Source: Neoechinorhynchus agilis
Lineage: Eukaryota > Acanthocephala
Direction: 5' to 3'
DNA length: 64,000 nucleotides
NCBI GenBank assembly: GCA_051530055.1
Contig: CM121341.1
Coordinates: 992,001 to 1,056,000, forward strand
The notes below the pieces were generated by a model, which worked only from the letters and a program-made list of their open reading frames with translations, was not told the DNA's origin and made no database searches. This document shows positions 43,548-55,729 of this stretch, piece by piece. How positions within the stretch are numbered: the stretch's first letter is position 1; every line of letters starts with the position of its first letter. A program made the position numbers and the translations under genes.

Positions 43548-46500
43548 TTACATTCGACTGCTATCTGATACAAAAGGAGCTCTCTTCATATAATAATCCC
43601 CTCCTCCACTCGGGACATCGCTTTCAACATTGCCAAGCACCGCCTGAACAACATCTATCGGTTCAACACTGCATCTAGCATACTCGTCTTCTTCGTTACT
43701 AGTATCTTCTTCATCAACAGCACTCCCGTCACTCAAGTTTATTTTCGCCGATTCAGTGTTCTGCGAATCACCACGACCACCACTAGTCTTAGTGAAGGTC
43801 ACTGGTAGTGCAGGGACCAAATTATCCAATGTTCCTCCTAGTCCGGACTCAACGTTTTCGTCAAACATCCATGCGCTATAATTGACGACACTTTCGATAA
43901 TTCGGACCTTCTCAGGGTTATCCGTGAGATTTCCTTGAAGAGTTCGGTCTGGATGCCACAATAATGTCGGTCCAAAAATTATCGCTATATTGCGAACGTC
44001 TACTTTATTATACTCGACCATCGATGCTACGTTCGCAAAGTGTCGACTGATGAAATGAAGAGTGTGGATGGATTGCTGTGGCAGTCTTCGAATGAGCAGC
44101 TTAATGCTCTTTAACCTTAGATCATGCTCCGTGATTTTTCCTGCCTTTATAAGTTCCGAATATAGTGCTAAACATCACGGCCTATTGATATATTTTTTAC
44201 TGACCAAACAAATTTTATGTGAAGAATTTAGCGGATATTTTAAGCGAATACAGTTACGCAAATTGCTTTCTCGTTTGACCATCATGTGATATTGGCTATC
44301 TAGATTGCTACCGCGAAATCTTTCTTTTTCTCACTTTTAATGAAACCTGGAGCAAAATCAATTTTTTTAGGAAACCACTCCTAATCTTTGAATGTGCATA
44401 GAAATATTAAAGCTGTAGATTTGATAATGGGAAATGTGGGACGAACAACTCTCATTATAAATTTTGTCCCGGTAACGAGCTACTTAAACATTTTAAAGTA
44501 CGAACCTTTACTGAACAGACATTCCGGGAGTTTTGAGAAAAAACATTTGAGAGTACTAGCGATCGCTTTTGTATCATTCCATCTTGCATCTGAGAAATCG
44601 GCATTTCGAATTCCTTTATTTAACTGACCAACCATCCAAGAGGTTGTTTGCACAGATCCAGTTTGTCTATAAATTCCAACGTTTCGAATTCCACACGACT
44701 CAATAAGTTTTGAAAGAAGAACAACAACGGCTGGTACGCGTGGATTCATTGGAACGAACTCGCAATCTACGAGAGGAAGCCCAAAATTTTTGCTGGATTT
44801 AGTTTCATTGCTTCCGGCACTTTTTTTAACACTATTGACAATTGCCTTGCCCGCGGCTGTTAAGTGATTACTTGGATTCATTAGTCGGATAAGTTCAACG
44901 TTATTAACGGTGGCACTTCTGCGCAAACAAGCAGGAACGCCTCGTCTTAAGAAAATAGGACTCGAAGCGAGGCGCTTTCCACTGCTTCTGGTATTAGTAT
45001 CGCCACTTGAATTATCAATGTTTGGTGTAGAGGCTATTAAAAGATCCGGTTGTAATTCGGAGGAGCTGGATGTACCGTGAGAAGTGGGTTTGTTTTTACT
45101 CGATGAAGATGACGCTGAGGACGAGGAGGTAGATGTGGACGATGTTAGGCGAAATGTAGAGGTGTTAGGGACGATCGATGATGGAGATAAACTGCAACAA
45201 GTTATGCTTGAAGATAGTTGAGACTGTTGATCCGCTGAGCTGTCAATTGTGATTTCTGGATTTACAGGTGGAAGAAGATGACCTCCACAAGCTCTACGAA
45301 TTTCAAACAGCCATTCACACAAGTTTTGAGCGTCGGGTGCTTGAAGCAACAGCTCACAACCTTGATTTGTTATAAGGCGAAAAACTCGCTGACGCTTTTT
45401 ATAATCGGAAGCCAGCTGAACGTGGCATTGACTTCCTTTGCTGACGATTGGGAACGGTATTCCACTCATCGGATCGGTGTAACATTTGAGGATCACAACA
45501 ACAAGAAAACGGTAGGAAATCCAATTGCTAAATAAGGCTAAGTTGTAAATGAACAAGAAATCCAACAAGCTTTGCCGTTATTGAGATTCACACCTCCCAA
45601 AGGTCGCCGGTCTTTAAACGTGCAATTTTACGAATCGAAATCAAAACTAAACCACACCAATCTATGACTCAGGTGTACTTCAAATTATTGCATGGATCGA
45701 GTTTTAGGTGGAAAAAAGGTTCAACTTCATTTATTTCTACCAGGAGCCAAAAATTTCATTGTTCAAAAAGACACCTAGAGGTTTTAATTACAAGTTCAAG
45801 TAGATGCGACAATCCAATCTTTATAGTAAGAAAGCCAAAAATATTTAAAATCAATACTATGAGGAGTCTCATTTAAACAGATTGGCAGCATGATCCTGAG
45901 AGACGATCACGTGATTGTAAGCTCTTTACAACTTTGACAAGATTTTCGATCCTTGGTTGAATCTGCGGAATATTTGGAAAAAGCGTGTGAATAACAGATA
46001 ACGAAGATTATCGTCAACTTGAAGATGATGGAAGCTCGCTAAGCAGTCGATTGTAGAAAATTGTTGGGCACAGAGTACCCATCTTTTTTTAGGAATCTAA
46101 GCTTTTTAATAAAACTTCAACCACAAAGCATTTTGATTTTGTATGAAAGGGGGGAAATATTTAAAGAGAGTGGAAATTAGCAGATATGATGGATTTTTGT
46201 GAAGAGACATTGCTCTCAGAATAAAAAAATTTGAAACGCTTCGCAATTTTGACCTTGAAACGACAATCATTAGCAACAAAAGGAGCACAAATTTAAGATA
46301 CGATGAGTACAAGCGCCGTTGAACCGTTAGATCATTCATATTATCGGAACCCAAGTAAAAGATCCTTATAGCGTCAGATTGGGAAACGTATCCGAAAAGC
46401 AAACGGTTCCTGACACTTGCACGTGCCATGAGTTGACGAGAAATCCGTAGAGAACTGAATTTGAGCCTCGAAATCTTTGACTAGGATGCTATTGTCGGTC

Positions 46501-47581
46501 AGAAAAAGTCAAAGGGCACTTAAAATCCCGGAGACTACAAGCACGGCCTACTCAATATAGAAAATTTCAACGCACAAAGTTAATAAATCTTGAAGTGACA
46601 CACACAATTATGCTCAAGGGAGGCTGCTACTAGCAACAGTGAGTAGCCCAACTTCGGAATTTTAGAGCTGTTAAAACTCCGTAAAATGATTCCATTTGCG
46701 GATGTTTGACATTAATGTGTCCTGGCAAAATATTGAATCAATTTCTATCTATAAGAGAGGCCATATAGATTATAGAATAAGTATTTAGGTCTAGCTCTAT
46801 AAGATTTCCCTTTCTCCTAATAGATGATCCATCAAACTGAGTAAGTGGCAGTTGAAACTGAAGAAGGTTGTGGGACGGGTGGAGAATGTACAAGGTGCAG
46901 AGCGCTGGCTGAAGCGTGGTATATATAAAGACATCCGGTGTCACGTAGAATAACCCAGCCGTGTCGCCAAGATCGATCTGTGGCTCGTTTGTTTTGTATA
47001 ACAACCGATTTACAGCACAAGTGACCTTCTTTGAGAGTTGTTGCTTTAGATGGACTTGCGAATCGCCTTGTTGGAGTTTTCATTGACTGGTCGACCTGCA
47101 ACAATACACGAGCGGTTACTGATAGTCTAAAAAGTCTAACAGGCCAAGGACAATCGCTTTATACACGGACGGTTTGGTGCAAGTCCGCCACCCTCGGCTC
47201 CCCAAGATATGCAAATATCATCAGCATGTCTACGGGGGAAGGGAAGTTAGTGGCACTATCGTCAGAGTAACGCCAATAGTAAATGGTGCTGAGACGATGG
47301 CAATTCTAATGCCAAGGATTTTTGTGCTAGGCTAAGGAAATGTCTTACTTTAAAAGATGCCGAAGTTGCGGATGTGCTATTTGTCGCGATTAATTTCTTC
47401 AACTTGAGCACAAACGGATCGGATCTTCGGCGGGAATGCACTTTACAGTCGTCTATTGACCGATATGATGATGTAGAACTGGCTTCATGCTGGTGATCCC
47501 GTAAACGAGTAGTCAATGATTCGGTTGTTGCTCTTCGACTATACGATTTGCTGAAGTGCGTCCTTATATGCTTGATGTAGT
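43548..47581 (-). CDS. PH-RhoGAP protein, ARHGAP21/23 (PAC-1) type
   Basis: Minus-strand exons: about 47581-47349, 47095 to about 46880, about 45530-44506, and 44167-43548; upstream exons are missing. The first visible exon is basic and Ser-rich (HIRTHFSKSYSRRATTESL). The second opens the PH domain (KEGHLCCKSVVIQNKRATDR, SWRHGWVILRDTGCLYIYH). The third finishes it (KRQRVFRLITNQGCELLLQA, LCEWLFEIRRA), has a long S/T-rich linker and starts the RhoGAP domain (FGLPLVDCEF). The arginine finger is in GIYRQTG. The fourth exon continues (LRLKSIKLLIRRLPQQSIHT, LHFISRHFANVASM, IAIIFGPTLLW) and ends in an acidic tail. Such proteins switch off Rho GTPases at cell contacts and set cell polarity. The PH and RhoGAP order matches ARHGAP21/23; no PDZ domain is in view. 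The exon 2-3 join is unresolved. Confidence 0.87.
45570..46830. other. Intron of the PH-RhoGAP gene
   Basis: About 1.3 kb between the two halves of the PH domain. No transposon, hairpin or nested gene seen; open frames here (for example 46106-46429 minus) show no family resemblance. Confidence 0.45.
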
Positions 47582-47669
47582 CTAAATGTGGGAAGGGAGA
47601 AAATGATATGGGTTCTCCTCGAAGCAGGTGATGCGTGATACAAATCACTCCTACGCTCTTAATCAATCA

Positions 47670-50560
47670 GCATAGTACACAAGACTCCACCCTGAGCCTA
47701 AGGTAATCCATAAAATAACCAATTTCTGTAGATGTCTGAAGAGGTGGATTTTGTCCACGAAATATTAAATAGCATGAATACTTCTACACGAACAAGAACT
47801 TTAGTTGAATTTCTTTTTATAGATCTCATGCGACTATATAAACGGAGGATAATAGTGGATTGGAAATTCGATTACCTAGGAAATTCATAGTGTCGAAACG
47901 CTACTATGACTACTCAGTGAGCCCGGCGTTGAATCATGGTTGCACCACAATGGCTTCGAATTCAACAACGAAGAATCTGTTCGCTTTTTAATGCAGTCAT
48001 TCATGAGGTTAAAATTTCGATTTAAAGCTTCTATAGGACAAATTATTCAACACACCACTCAAATAGTAGGCTTCATTAAATTAGGAAAGGAGGCGAGCAT
48101 ATCTCCTGTCTTATTCAATGACAAGTGATGCATATTATTCATCTTTTGCGCGTACTGGAGAAGTACCTTTACCAAGAGGAGACATAGGGAGTTTCAAATC
48201 AACGATGTGAGCCTTAGCGCAAAACGATTCAAAATCTAAAATAGTAACAAATCTTATTGTTGGTAGTATTAAAATTTATAAATTATTTACCTTAAAAGAG
48301 AGGGAGAATAGCCCGTTTTTATAAAAATCTTTTACAGAAAATACCAGTCTTTGAATTCGAGAAAAAAAACCGCAACGCAGACATTAAAAAAGAAAGGAAA
48401 CGAGAAATACATTTTTTATTTGCCCAATCTTTTATGCCAAATGCTCGTTAAGTAAAATAATATAGACATTAGAGAACAGCTTTATTTCTCACTTAGATCT
48501 TAAAGACATAAAGAATGCCATTGCGTGCCCTCGGTATCAGAATAATTCTAAAGCGTGGACCCAACGGAAATCTAGAGAATTTCATCTGAAGATCACGAAA
48601 ATGTTCAGCATTGTGCACTCTATCATGGATCCGATTATTTTCTCAGCTTCCAAAACTTAAAACTCGAATCAAGTCAGAGTAATTAAAGTAGAACGTTGTC
48701 GGGGAAAGATTAATCTTTTCAAACTTGAGGGCATATCTTTAAATATTAGATGCCATGTTTCTAAAGAACCAGAAAAAAAGCAATTATGTGCGAAGGGGTT
48801 TTTTGATTGGTCGAACGTTATCTTTGCCCTTATTTTTAATTGTTTTGCCGATTAACCTTGATTTCTAGTCTTTTAAGCCAACTAAATTCGGTTTCTGGTA
48901 ACGACGCACTTACGCTGACAAGTGGAGCAGAACGACATAAAGGTTTTCGATATAACGTTCGTTGCTCCTTGTAAATTATTACGGGACCTTCACACACCCT
49001 TTTCTAAAATGCATTTGTTGGGTTTGACTCCCGACACGTTAGTCAGTTGCACAACCAAACCATTTTATAGAAATGAGTGCAGTTGTGTACGGTCGTGGTG
49101 GTACGGCATCGAATTTAAAAAGGGTTTTTGTGGTTCGATTAAAAAAGTTGAGCGATGAGAATAACGTTGGTATTTTTTCAAAGCTCCTTGGAATACACTG
49201 AATCAGATTGGAGATTGTATCTACAACACCATTTATGAAATTCAGACTATTATGCTTTTTTTAAAGGATCTCATAAGCATAGACCGTGACTACTTTGTCT
49301 CGTGGAAAGGAAAACGCGATAGGCTTTTAGAGAAAAAGGAATCGAATTACGGAGATTTACAGATGCGCTCTGCATTCCATCAATAGTGCCTGTATGGCTT
49401 AAGTAATAGGACCGTTAAGGATATAAGCCGGGTGTGCTGAAAAGAAATGCTGAGATAACAAACGTTACTAGAAACACAGAAACGGGAAACGCTTGGGGTT
49501 TAATGCCGCTTGAAGTTGACATTTATAGACCTTGATAAAACTAATAAATCATATTTGGTAAGCTTATAAAAAATCCGCGATTTGGTAGAATGTTACCGAG
49601 AAAATATATGGGGCTTGGCAATCAAGGTAATAAATGTTTTGAGGACGGTAAAACGCATGTACAATAATTTAAACATTTAAATCTAGAACATTCGTTAGCT
49701 TCTTTTTTGCACGGATAAAATAGGTTCTCTTTCCGGTCGAAACGATTAAGACCGTTATTGGTTGCGCTAATTTTATTGAAGATCTGGCTCAATAACCAAC
49801 GAAACTTTTATATAATAAAGTAAGCAAAACAATGCAAATGTAGCAAGAAACAAAAAGGAATTGTCTAAACATGATCGTTTCACTAAAACCTTTTAGGAAT
49901 TCATCAACTTCATAAAGCTCTTAGAGATAACCGAAGGCGAACGCTGCTTGAGTTCATCATCATACAAAAAGATAAATTTCTAAAACCTTTTTACACTAAG
50001 CGAAGTTTAACCTATAATGCATTTTACGATTTTTACAAAATGAACCTAATATGCACCGCAACAATTTTTGATAATGACGAAAATGAGGCTGCTACAATAT
50101 GGCGGCTTCTGTTTAGCTTGGATAATACCCCTTGGACGAATCAAGACAGTCGGATATAAAATAAAAGCGATCTCTTATATTCTAAGCGTACCTATAGAGT
50201 CTCATCATCCACTCAATAGAAATTGGCACGGTGTGATGATAAAATCTACTTCATAAGAACAACGAAAAGTATGGTGACTATTATTGCATCCCAATTTTCA
50301 GATCTAGCAGAGGATTTTGTTAGATTAAACGGAATTCAGTATAGATTTCAATGGGAAATCGAACAAGGTCACTTGTCGTTTGTGTGTACAGATCTGATTC
50401 CATGCGACAGACTTTAATATCTCCGAGTATCAATGAGGTAAGCGGAATGAGAGATGTGAAGAATATGGAAACATCTGCAGAGTTATGCCAGATCCATTTA
50501 AAGGGTAGAATTACCGAACATTACCTTGAAAATAAACGAAGTGCCAATGTTCGCGTGTGA
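47670..50560. other. Gene-poor stretch upstream of the RhoGAP exons
   Basis: May contain further 5' exons of the PH-RhoGAP gene on the minus strand, but none is convincing. No repeats or RNA genes recognised. Confidence 0.35.
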
Positions 50561-50574
50561 AAATGTTTGTCATT

Positions 50575-51365
50575 TAATTTTTTTAGCGATATTAAAACAA
50601 TTTTTTAAACAAAACTCCGAGAAAAGTCTAATGAACACCGTCATTTGAGAAAAATCTTTGTTTAATTATAAGACGCAGAACGGTTTAACTTAGTGGTTTC
50701 AGTCTTTTATCGAGAAACATAAAAATTTTTGATCCCATAAAATTATTACGGCGACAATAAAAAACCTGGCATTTATTCTTTTAGCGATATTAAAACAATT
50801 TTTTAAACAAAACTCCTAGAAAAGTCCAATGAATACTGTCATTTGAGAAAAATCTTTGTTTAATTACAAGACGCAGAACGGTTTAACTTAGTGATTTTAG
50901 TCTTTTATCGAGAAACACAAAATTTTTTGATCCCATAAAATTATTACGGCGACAATAAAAAAACCTGGCATTTATTCTTTTAGCGATATTAAAACAATTT
51001 TTAAACAAAACTCCGAGAAAGGTCCAATGAATACTGTCATTTGAGAAAAATCTTTGTTTAATTACAAGACGCAGAACGGTTTAACTTAGTGATTTTAGTC
51101 TTTTATCGAGAAACACAAAATTTTTTGATCCCATAAAATTATTACGACGACAATGAAAAACCTGGCATTTATTCTCTTAGCGATATTAAAACAATTTTTA
51201 AACAAAACTCCGAGAAAAGTCCAATTAATACTGTCATTTGAGAAAAATCTTTGTTTCATTATAAGACGCAGAACGGTTTACCTTAGTGATTTTAGTCTTT
51301 TATCGAGAAATATGAAGATTTTTGATCCCATAAAATTATTACTACGACAATAATTAAACCGACAA
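50575..51365. repeat. Tandem repeat, 198-bp unit, four near-identical copies
   Basis: AGCGATATTAAAACAATTTT occurs at about 50585, 50783, 50982 and 51179, a period of 197-199 bp. Copies differ at only a handful of positions, so the array is young. Each unit includes AAGACGCAGAACGGTTTA and CTTTTATCGAGAAACA. No coding frame is conserved across copies. Confidence 0.93.
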
Positions 51366-51369
51366 TTAT

Positions 51370-53240
51370 GGCAGTCGAAAAGTTTTGTTACAATTTTTGG
51401 AAAATACCCAAAAGTCGCTGTAAATTTCTTGAGTCGAAAAAATACAGGGACAGGCCATAATTCAATTTATCAAGCTACACAGTCGTTATCAAAGTGTAAA
51501 ATCAGTGAAGATTATAATTTTTTGACTTTATAGACGAAAATGTCCTCGTATCTTGATGTAAAGATAGAGGAAAAAGTCATACCTGAAGAACTTTGATCGA
51601 CGCCATTAATTGCATTAATATACGACTGTTTTCTTAATAGTTGTGGTTTTCGTTGCCCGGCGTCACTTGCTGTTCGTGGTAAGCTTGCATTTATAACGTT
51701 TGGAGCAAATCTCCGTTCAATACTAGCCTAAAATCTCCATAAACTCGATTATTGCATACTTCAAATTCGCTTGCCTGCACGTTTTGAGTCGGTTTTGGGT
51801 TCCAGCTCATGTGATAACTGGCAGTCATGTTGTTTTTTGAAATCATTTTAGCAATTTCCTTATTATCTCACATACATCGACGAATATCTGAAATGCTGTG
51901 GATAGCAATAGACACTTTATAGAGGCTTATCGAATCTCGACGACCACCACCACAACATATACACTTCTCTAATGCATTTGGTATATGTGCAAGCCGATCT
52001 CCAGACATTTCGGTGCTGGTGTTTTGGAGGAATTGTGTTTGCAAGGATGACCTATCTCAGAAGTTCCTCTCCGTCAGTATTCACCTTTATCCGTCCTTGC
52101 TAACTGTCAATTAAAGGACATGGATAGATTGAAGAAAAAAAAGAGTTTCGGCATTCTAACGAACGAAATTCTGAATATACATATAAAGAGAGCGAGAGAG
52201 AGCGAAAAGCCGATTGGCTGACGTTCTATTTTTCCGCGCATGTGAGCATATTCTGCACACTGAAGGCAGACTCACTTTCCGCGTTCATCGCACTTTTCTA
52301 CAAAGACTGTGCAGTCTAAAGCAACTGACTGGTCGGTCTACTCCTGGGCTGGGGTTGGGAGGTCATAGAACACAAAAGGAGAAGCGTTCAATTGTGTTTT
52401 CGAAATGCGTGTACGTGCTCGATGATAAGAACAAAAGGAAACGGGGATTTATATAGCAACGAAGGAGCGTTAACGAAGAAATGCGATGGAAATGTATAAA
52501 GAAGCTGACAGATTGTTGATTATAAATTTATCTTGAATCTACGCGTCCTATCTATTAATGAGGCAGCATTTGAAGGTCCGAGGAGACATTCCTCATGAAT
52601 ATTCTCAGTTCAAGCTCGGCTAAATCAACACATAAAACCCCAAGTGGCTTTTTAACGGATACACATTATGCGCTGTTTGGAACAGTCGCTGCTCGGGCTA
52701 ATGTATCCATAACCCGTTATGGCTTTTGTTTTTGGATATCACCACTTCTTGATCGTAATGGTGATAATCAGCTTCAACCTAAGTCGATGCGAGAAATCCC
52801 CTTTAGTTACAGGTGGCTTAAATCACATTTGCGACGTGAGTGAACGCAAAAATCACTGTTGTTTTTTCGTATACAATTGAGTTCATGTAGAGAAGTATGC
52901 GTTAAAAAGAATTTTTAAAGGACGAAAAACGTGCTTCAAAAGTTTCCACGATGTAGAGTCGCAAAAGGTTCTTAAAAACCAATTGAAACTTTCCAAAAGT
53001 CAAGAATCTCATGGGAAACATTGACTTCGAAACTAGCGTTAAATAAGTGCTTGTGGCCTAAAAACTAATAGAAACCATTAATCGATCTTGAGACAAGTTG
53101 AAGAAGATTTATGTAGGTTTAAAAGCAGTCAAGTGCTGCATGTAACTATCTTTTTAACTGAGAATACTTCTATTGCTCCATGGATACTTTTAAGGCATAG
53201 GGAGAAGCGCCCGCAAGATCTGTTTAAATAACCTGCGATT
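51370..53240. other. Gene-poor stretch, nothing recognised
   Basis: Contains slightly GC-richer segments (51600-52430), but no open frame with family resemblance and no RNA gene. Confidence 0.35.
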
Positions 53241-53245
53241 TAGTT

Positions 53246-53340
53246 TCGAGGCAATGCTGCTGGCGTGATAGCGACAGCCGAGGAAGGAGAGAAGCTAAGA
53301 TTTTGTGGACGGTGGTGATTGCACGTTTTGTACTTTAACA
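53246..53340 (+). mobile_element. LINE 3' end, very short (lineage 1)
   Basis: Only the last ~90 bp: GGCAATGCTGCTGGCGTGAT, then GAGGAAGGAGAGAAGCTAAG, GTGGACGGTGGTGATTGCAC, and GTACTTTAAC. The terminal part agrees with the copy at 10445 (GATTGCACGTT, GTACTTTA), so these two belong to one subfamily. An AT-rich tail follows. Confidence 0.8.
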
Positions 53341-53344
53341 AATA

Positions 53345-54790
53345 AAATTTAATAATTTCAAATTTGCGTCAGCTACTTTTAGGATTGGCTTTCCCAATAG
53401 GATACAAATAGCGCAAAAAGAGATAGATGCACTTTATATATATTTGAAGATCTTCGCCATTTACTAACAATGAAACGAGCTTTAGAATGGTTTTTAGGCC
53501 ATTTCAAAAATTAATATCGGAACGAACAGAAACCTTCACGTTTCACTTCGTCGACTTTGCCAAAATTCTAGCATTTGATTGGCGATGTTTTTGCGAAAAC
53601 CTAATATCGCTTTTATCAAAGCTGTTCTTTTGGCCAATTAGAATTAAAATGATAAAAAAGGTGTACATTAATCCATGGAAGTTCAATAGGCTAAATTCTT
53701 AAACAAAGTTATCTGAACTAAAATTCTTGAGCAATTAGTCTACAGAATGTTCGTAAATTGCCCGGGTGCACTTCTTTATTAAAATCATGTTTATCAATGT
53801 TGCAAGGGTTCTCTTTTTCGCTAAAATGATACGCAACAAGTTAGTCGATCAATAAAAAAACTCCAAATTGTCCAAAATTAAGATTTGCATTATGATCAGC
53901 TCACAGTAAATAGTCGAATTTATGCGGGTTCGACATGAGATCGTTAGCAAAATATTATCACACTGTAAAGGAATCTTTATTTAACGAGCGTCAAGGACTT
54001 CCCTTGGGAGAAATTACGATATCTTATTGCGGATTGTGAACAACCGCTGTTTTCACTTTTGATTCCAATCAGCATTTATCAGCATCTTTAGGCGTGATAA
54101 TAAGTTTGGCTACATGTCGAGATTCCATTCGGAAATTGTTTTTTAAGACGCAAAAAAACAAGCGGGTACAGAAAAATTTATACACTTATGAGAAAGTGTT
54201 AAAATTACTTACATGACACCGTGGCGATTGATTTAAGCGGCGAACTTTATCCGTTCCAAGGTTGAAGTTCACGCAAAAGCATTCTTCAGAAATCGGAATA
54301 ACGTTCGCGTTCACAATAAGTTGACTTTTCTTGTGTAATGCCCGGGATTAGGTTTATGAAAGATTTATAGTTTATATTTCATCCAAAGGGCGCTTTTAAA
54401 TTTAGTGCAAATCAGCAACGAAGAAAAGTAAACAAAGGATTGATGCAAACATTTTGAAAGCACTCTAGGTGAATCGTTTTTCATGTGAGTGCCTTATTGA
54501 ATTTTAATTGAAATATTTTATACCATAGTGATCTAAAATAATTTTAGGTCGCATGTTTTGCTTCCCTATCTAGTTTTCCATATTCTGGCTGCGACTTCAC
54601 GAAAAAAGAAACCTTTAAAAAATTTCCGACTCAATGTTATTTCGAATAAACTTTTTTATCCCAATTAAATAGGTTAGGTACCAACGAAAGTGCGACAAAA
54701 AATTGATTTTTATCATTTTGCCAAAATCTTGATTAGTCTTTTATACTTTAACCACACAAAATAAAAGCAATAACTTTAAAATAAAATTCA
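53345..54790. other. Gene-poor AT-rich stretch
   Basis: Nothing recognised. Confidence 0.35.
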
Positions 54791-54799
54791 AATTATTGA

Positions 54800-55405
54800 T
54801 CACTCCGTGTTCGTATCATCGCTGCTGTACCACTTCTCGGCACTCGGTACCACACGAATCCTATCAACCTTAAGAACATTATGATAACGATTATCATTGC
54901 ATCCATGATTCAATTTATCGTCTGAATGGCACACCAGACGGCATTTACTGCAGCAATTACATTCTGATTGCGATGTGCCCGATTCCACCCTTTGCACAGT
55001 TGAGACGCCTACTTCGGACATTGGTTCAGTAGCCGAAACCAAGTCGGAGTTGTCCATTGTAGAGCTTTCATGGGACGCCAAGGTGTTCATCTGAGTTTTA
55101 AATTCATCTAAATCATTTTCAGCACTTTCTACAATTTTCCTTAAAGCAAGTTCTGGATTGCTTCGGTACGGATTTGGTCGAATAACGGAGATTGAACAAC
55201 CTGGCTGCGCAATGTCTTCATAGATGACATCTCCTATATCAACGGATATCTTCGGATTATTGGATCCCAACACTTTTCCGGTGACTGCTGATGAACATTC
55301 ACTATTCGGATCAAGCGCGTAGGTCAAACGGCTGATAAAGTTGTCAGGATATGAAGAATCTCGGACAGTAGTAGTTTTGATTGATTCACAGCGCTCATCC
55401 ATCAA
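54800..55405 (-). CDS. Unknown protein with a C-terminal cysteine cluster
   Basis: A single open frame of 201 aa, ATG at 55405 (a second ATG is the next codon). It is hydrophilic and S/D/E-rich, with no signal peptide or TM segment. Residues ~90-110 look helical (ELALRKIVESAENDLDEFKT). Near the C-terminus, residues ~149-170 hold a Cys/His cluster (ECNCCSKCRLVCH ... HGCND) that could bind a metal ion, though the spacing matches no zinc-finger class I know. TTTTATTTTGT at 54758-54768 supplies a minus-strand AATAAA just beyond the stop. The family was not recognised; the length and composition make a chance frame unlikely. Confidence 0.6.
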   Translation of the reverse strand: MMDERCESIKTTTVRDSSYPDNFISRLTYALDPNSECSSAVTGKVLGSNNPKISVDIGDVIYEDIAQPGCSISVIRPNPYRSNPELALRKIVESAENDLDEFKTQMNTLASHESSTMDNSDLVSATEPMSEVGVSTVQRVESGTSQSECNCCSKCRLVCHSDDKLNHGCNDNRYHNVLKVDRIRVVPSAEKWYSSDDTNTE

Positions 55406-55654
55406 CGTTTTTAATCTACCTCAAGAAGTGGAAACACCTACGGATAGAGCGTTGCCATGGTGAACACTTAAAAAAATTCTCAATATTCATTTCTAACAAA
55501 TTAAGTTCGTATAAGTAGAAAAACTATAAAACTAATAGGACATTAATTTTAGTTCATTTTACCTCTTTAATTGAACAAAATGTGAAATGAAAGTAAGTTT
55601 ATGCAATTGTAGGCTAAGTAAATTATAATTTTTCTGTTTTGGTGGCAATATCTA

Positions 55655-55725
55655 GTGCAGAACATATCCTTGGCTATCCAGCGAGGAAACGCAGCGAGTG
55701 TCTTGGGGACGGTGAAGGACAATTG
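55655..55725 (+). mobile_element. LINE 3' end, very short (lineage 3)
   Basis: Reads QNISLAIQRGNAASVLGTVK then DN and a stop, followed by an AT-rich tail. The VLGT ending differs from VMAT (lineage 1) and VVVT (lineage 2), and the nucleotide sequence is distinct, so it comes from a third related LINE. Confidence 0.75.
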
Positions 55726-55729
55726 AGAA

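Noticed and set aside
52214-52456. 80-aa frame at 52.2 kb
   Set aside because: No family resemblance, no splice context, and basic low-information sequence.
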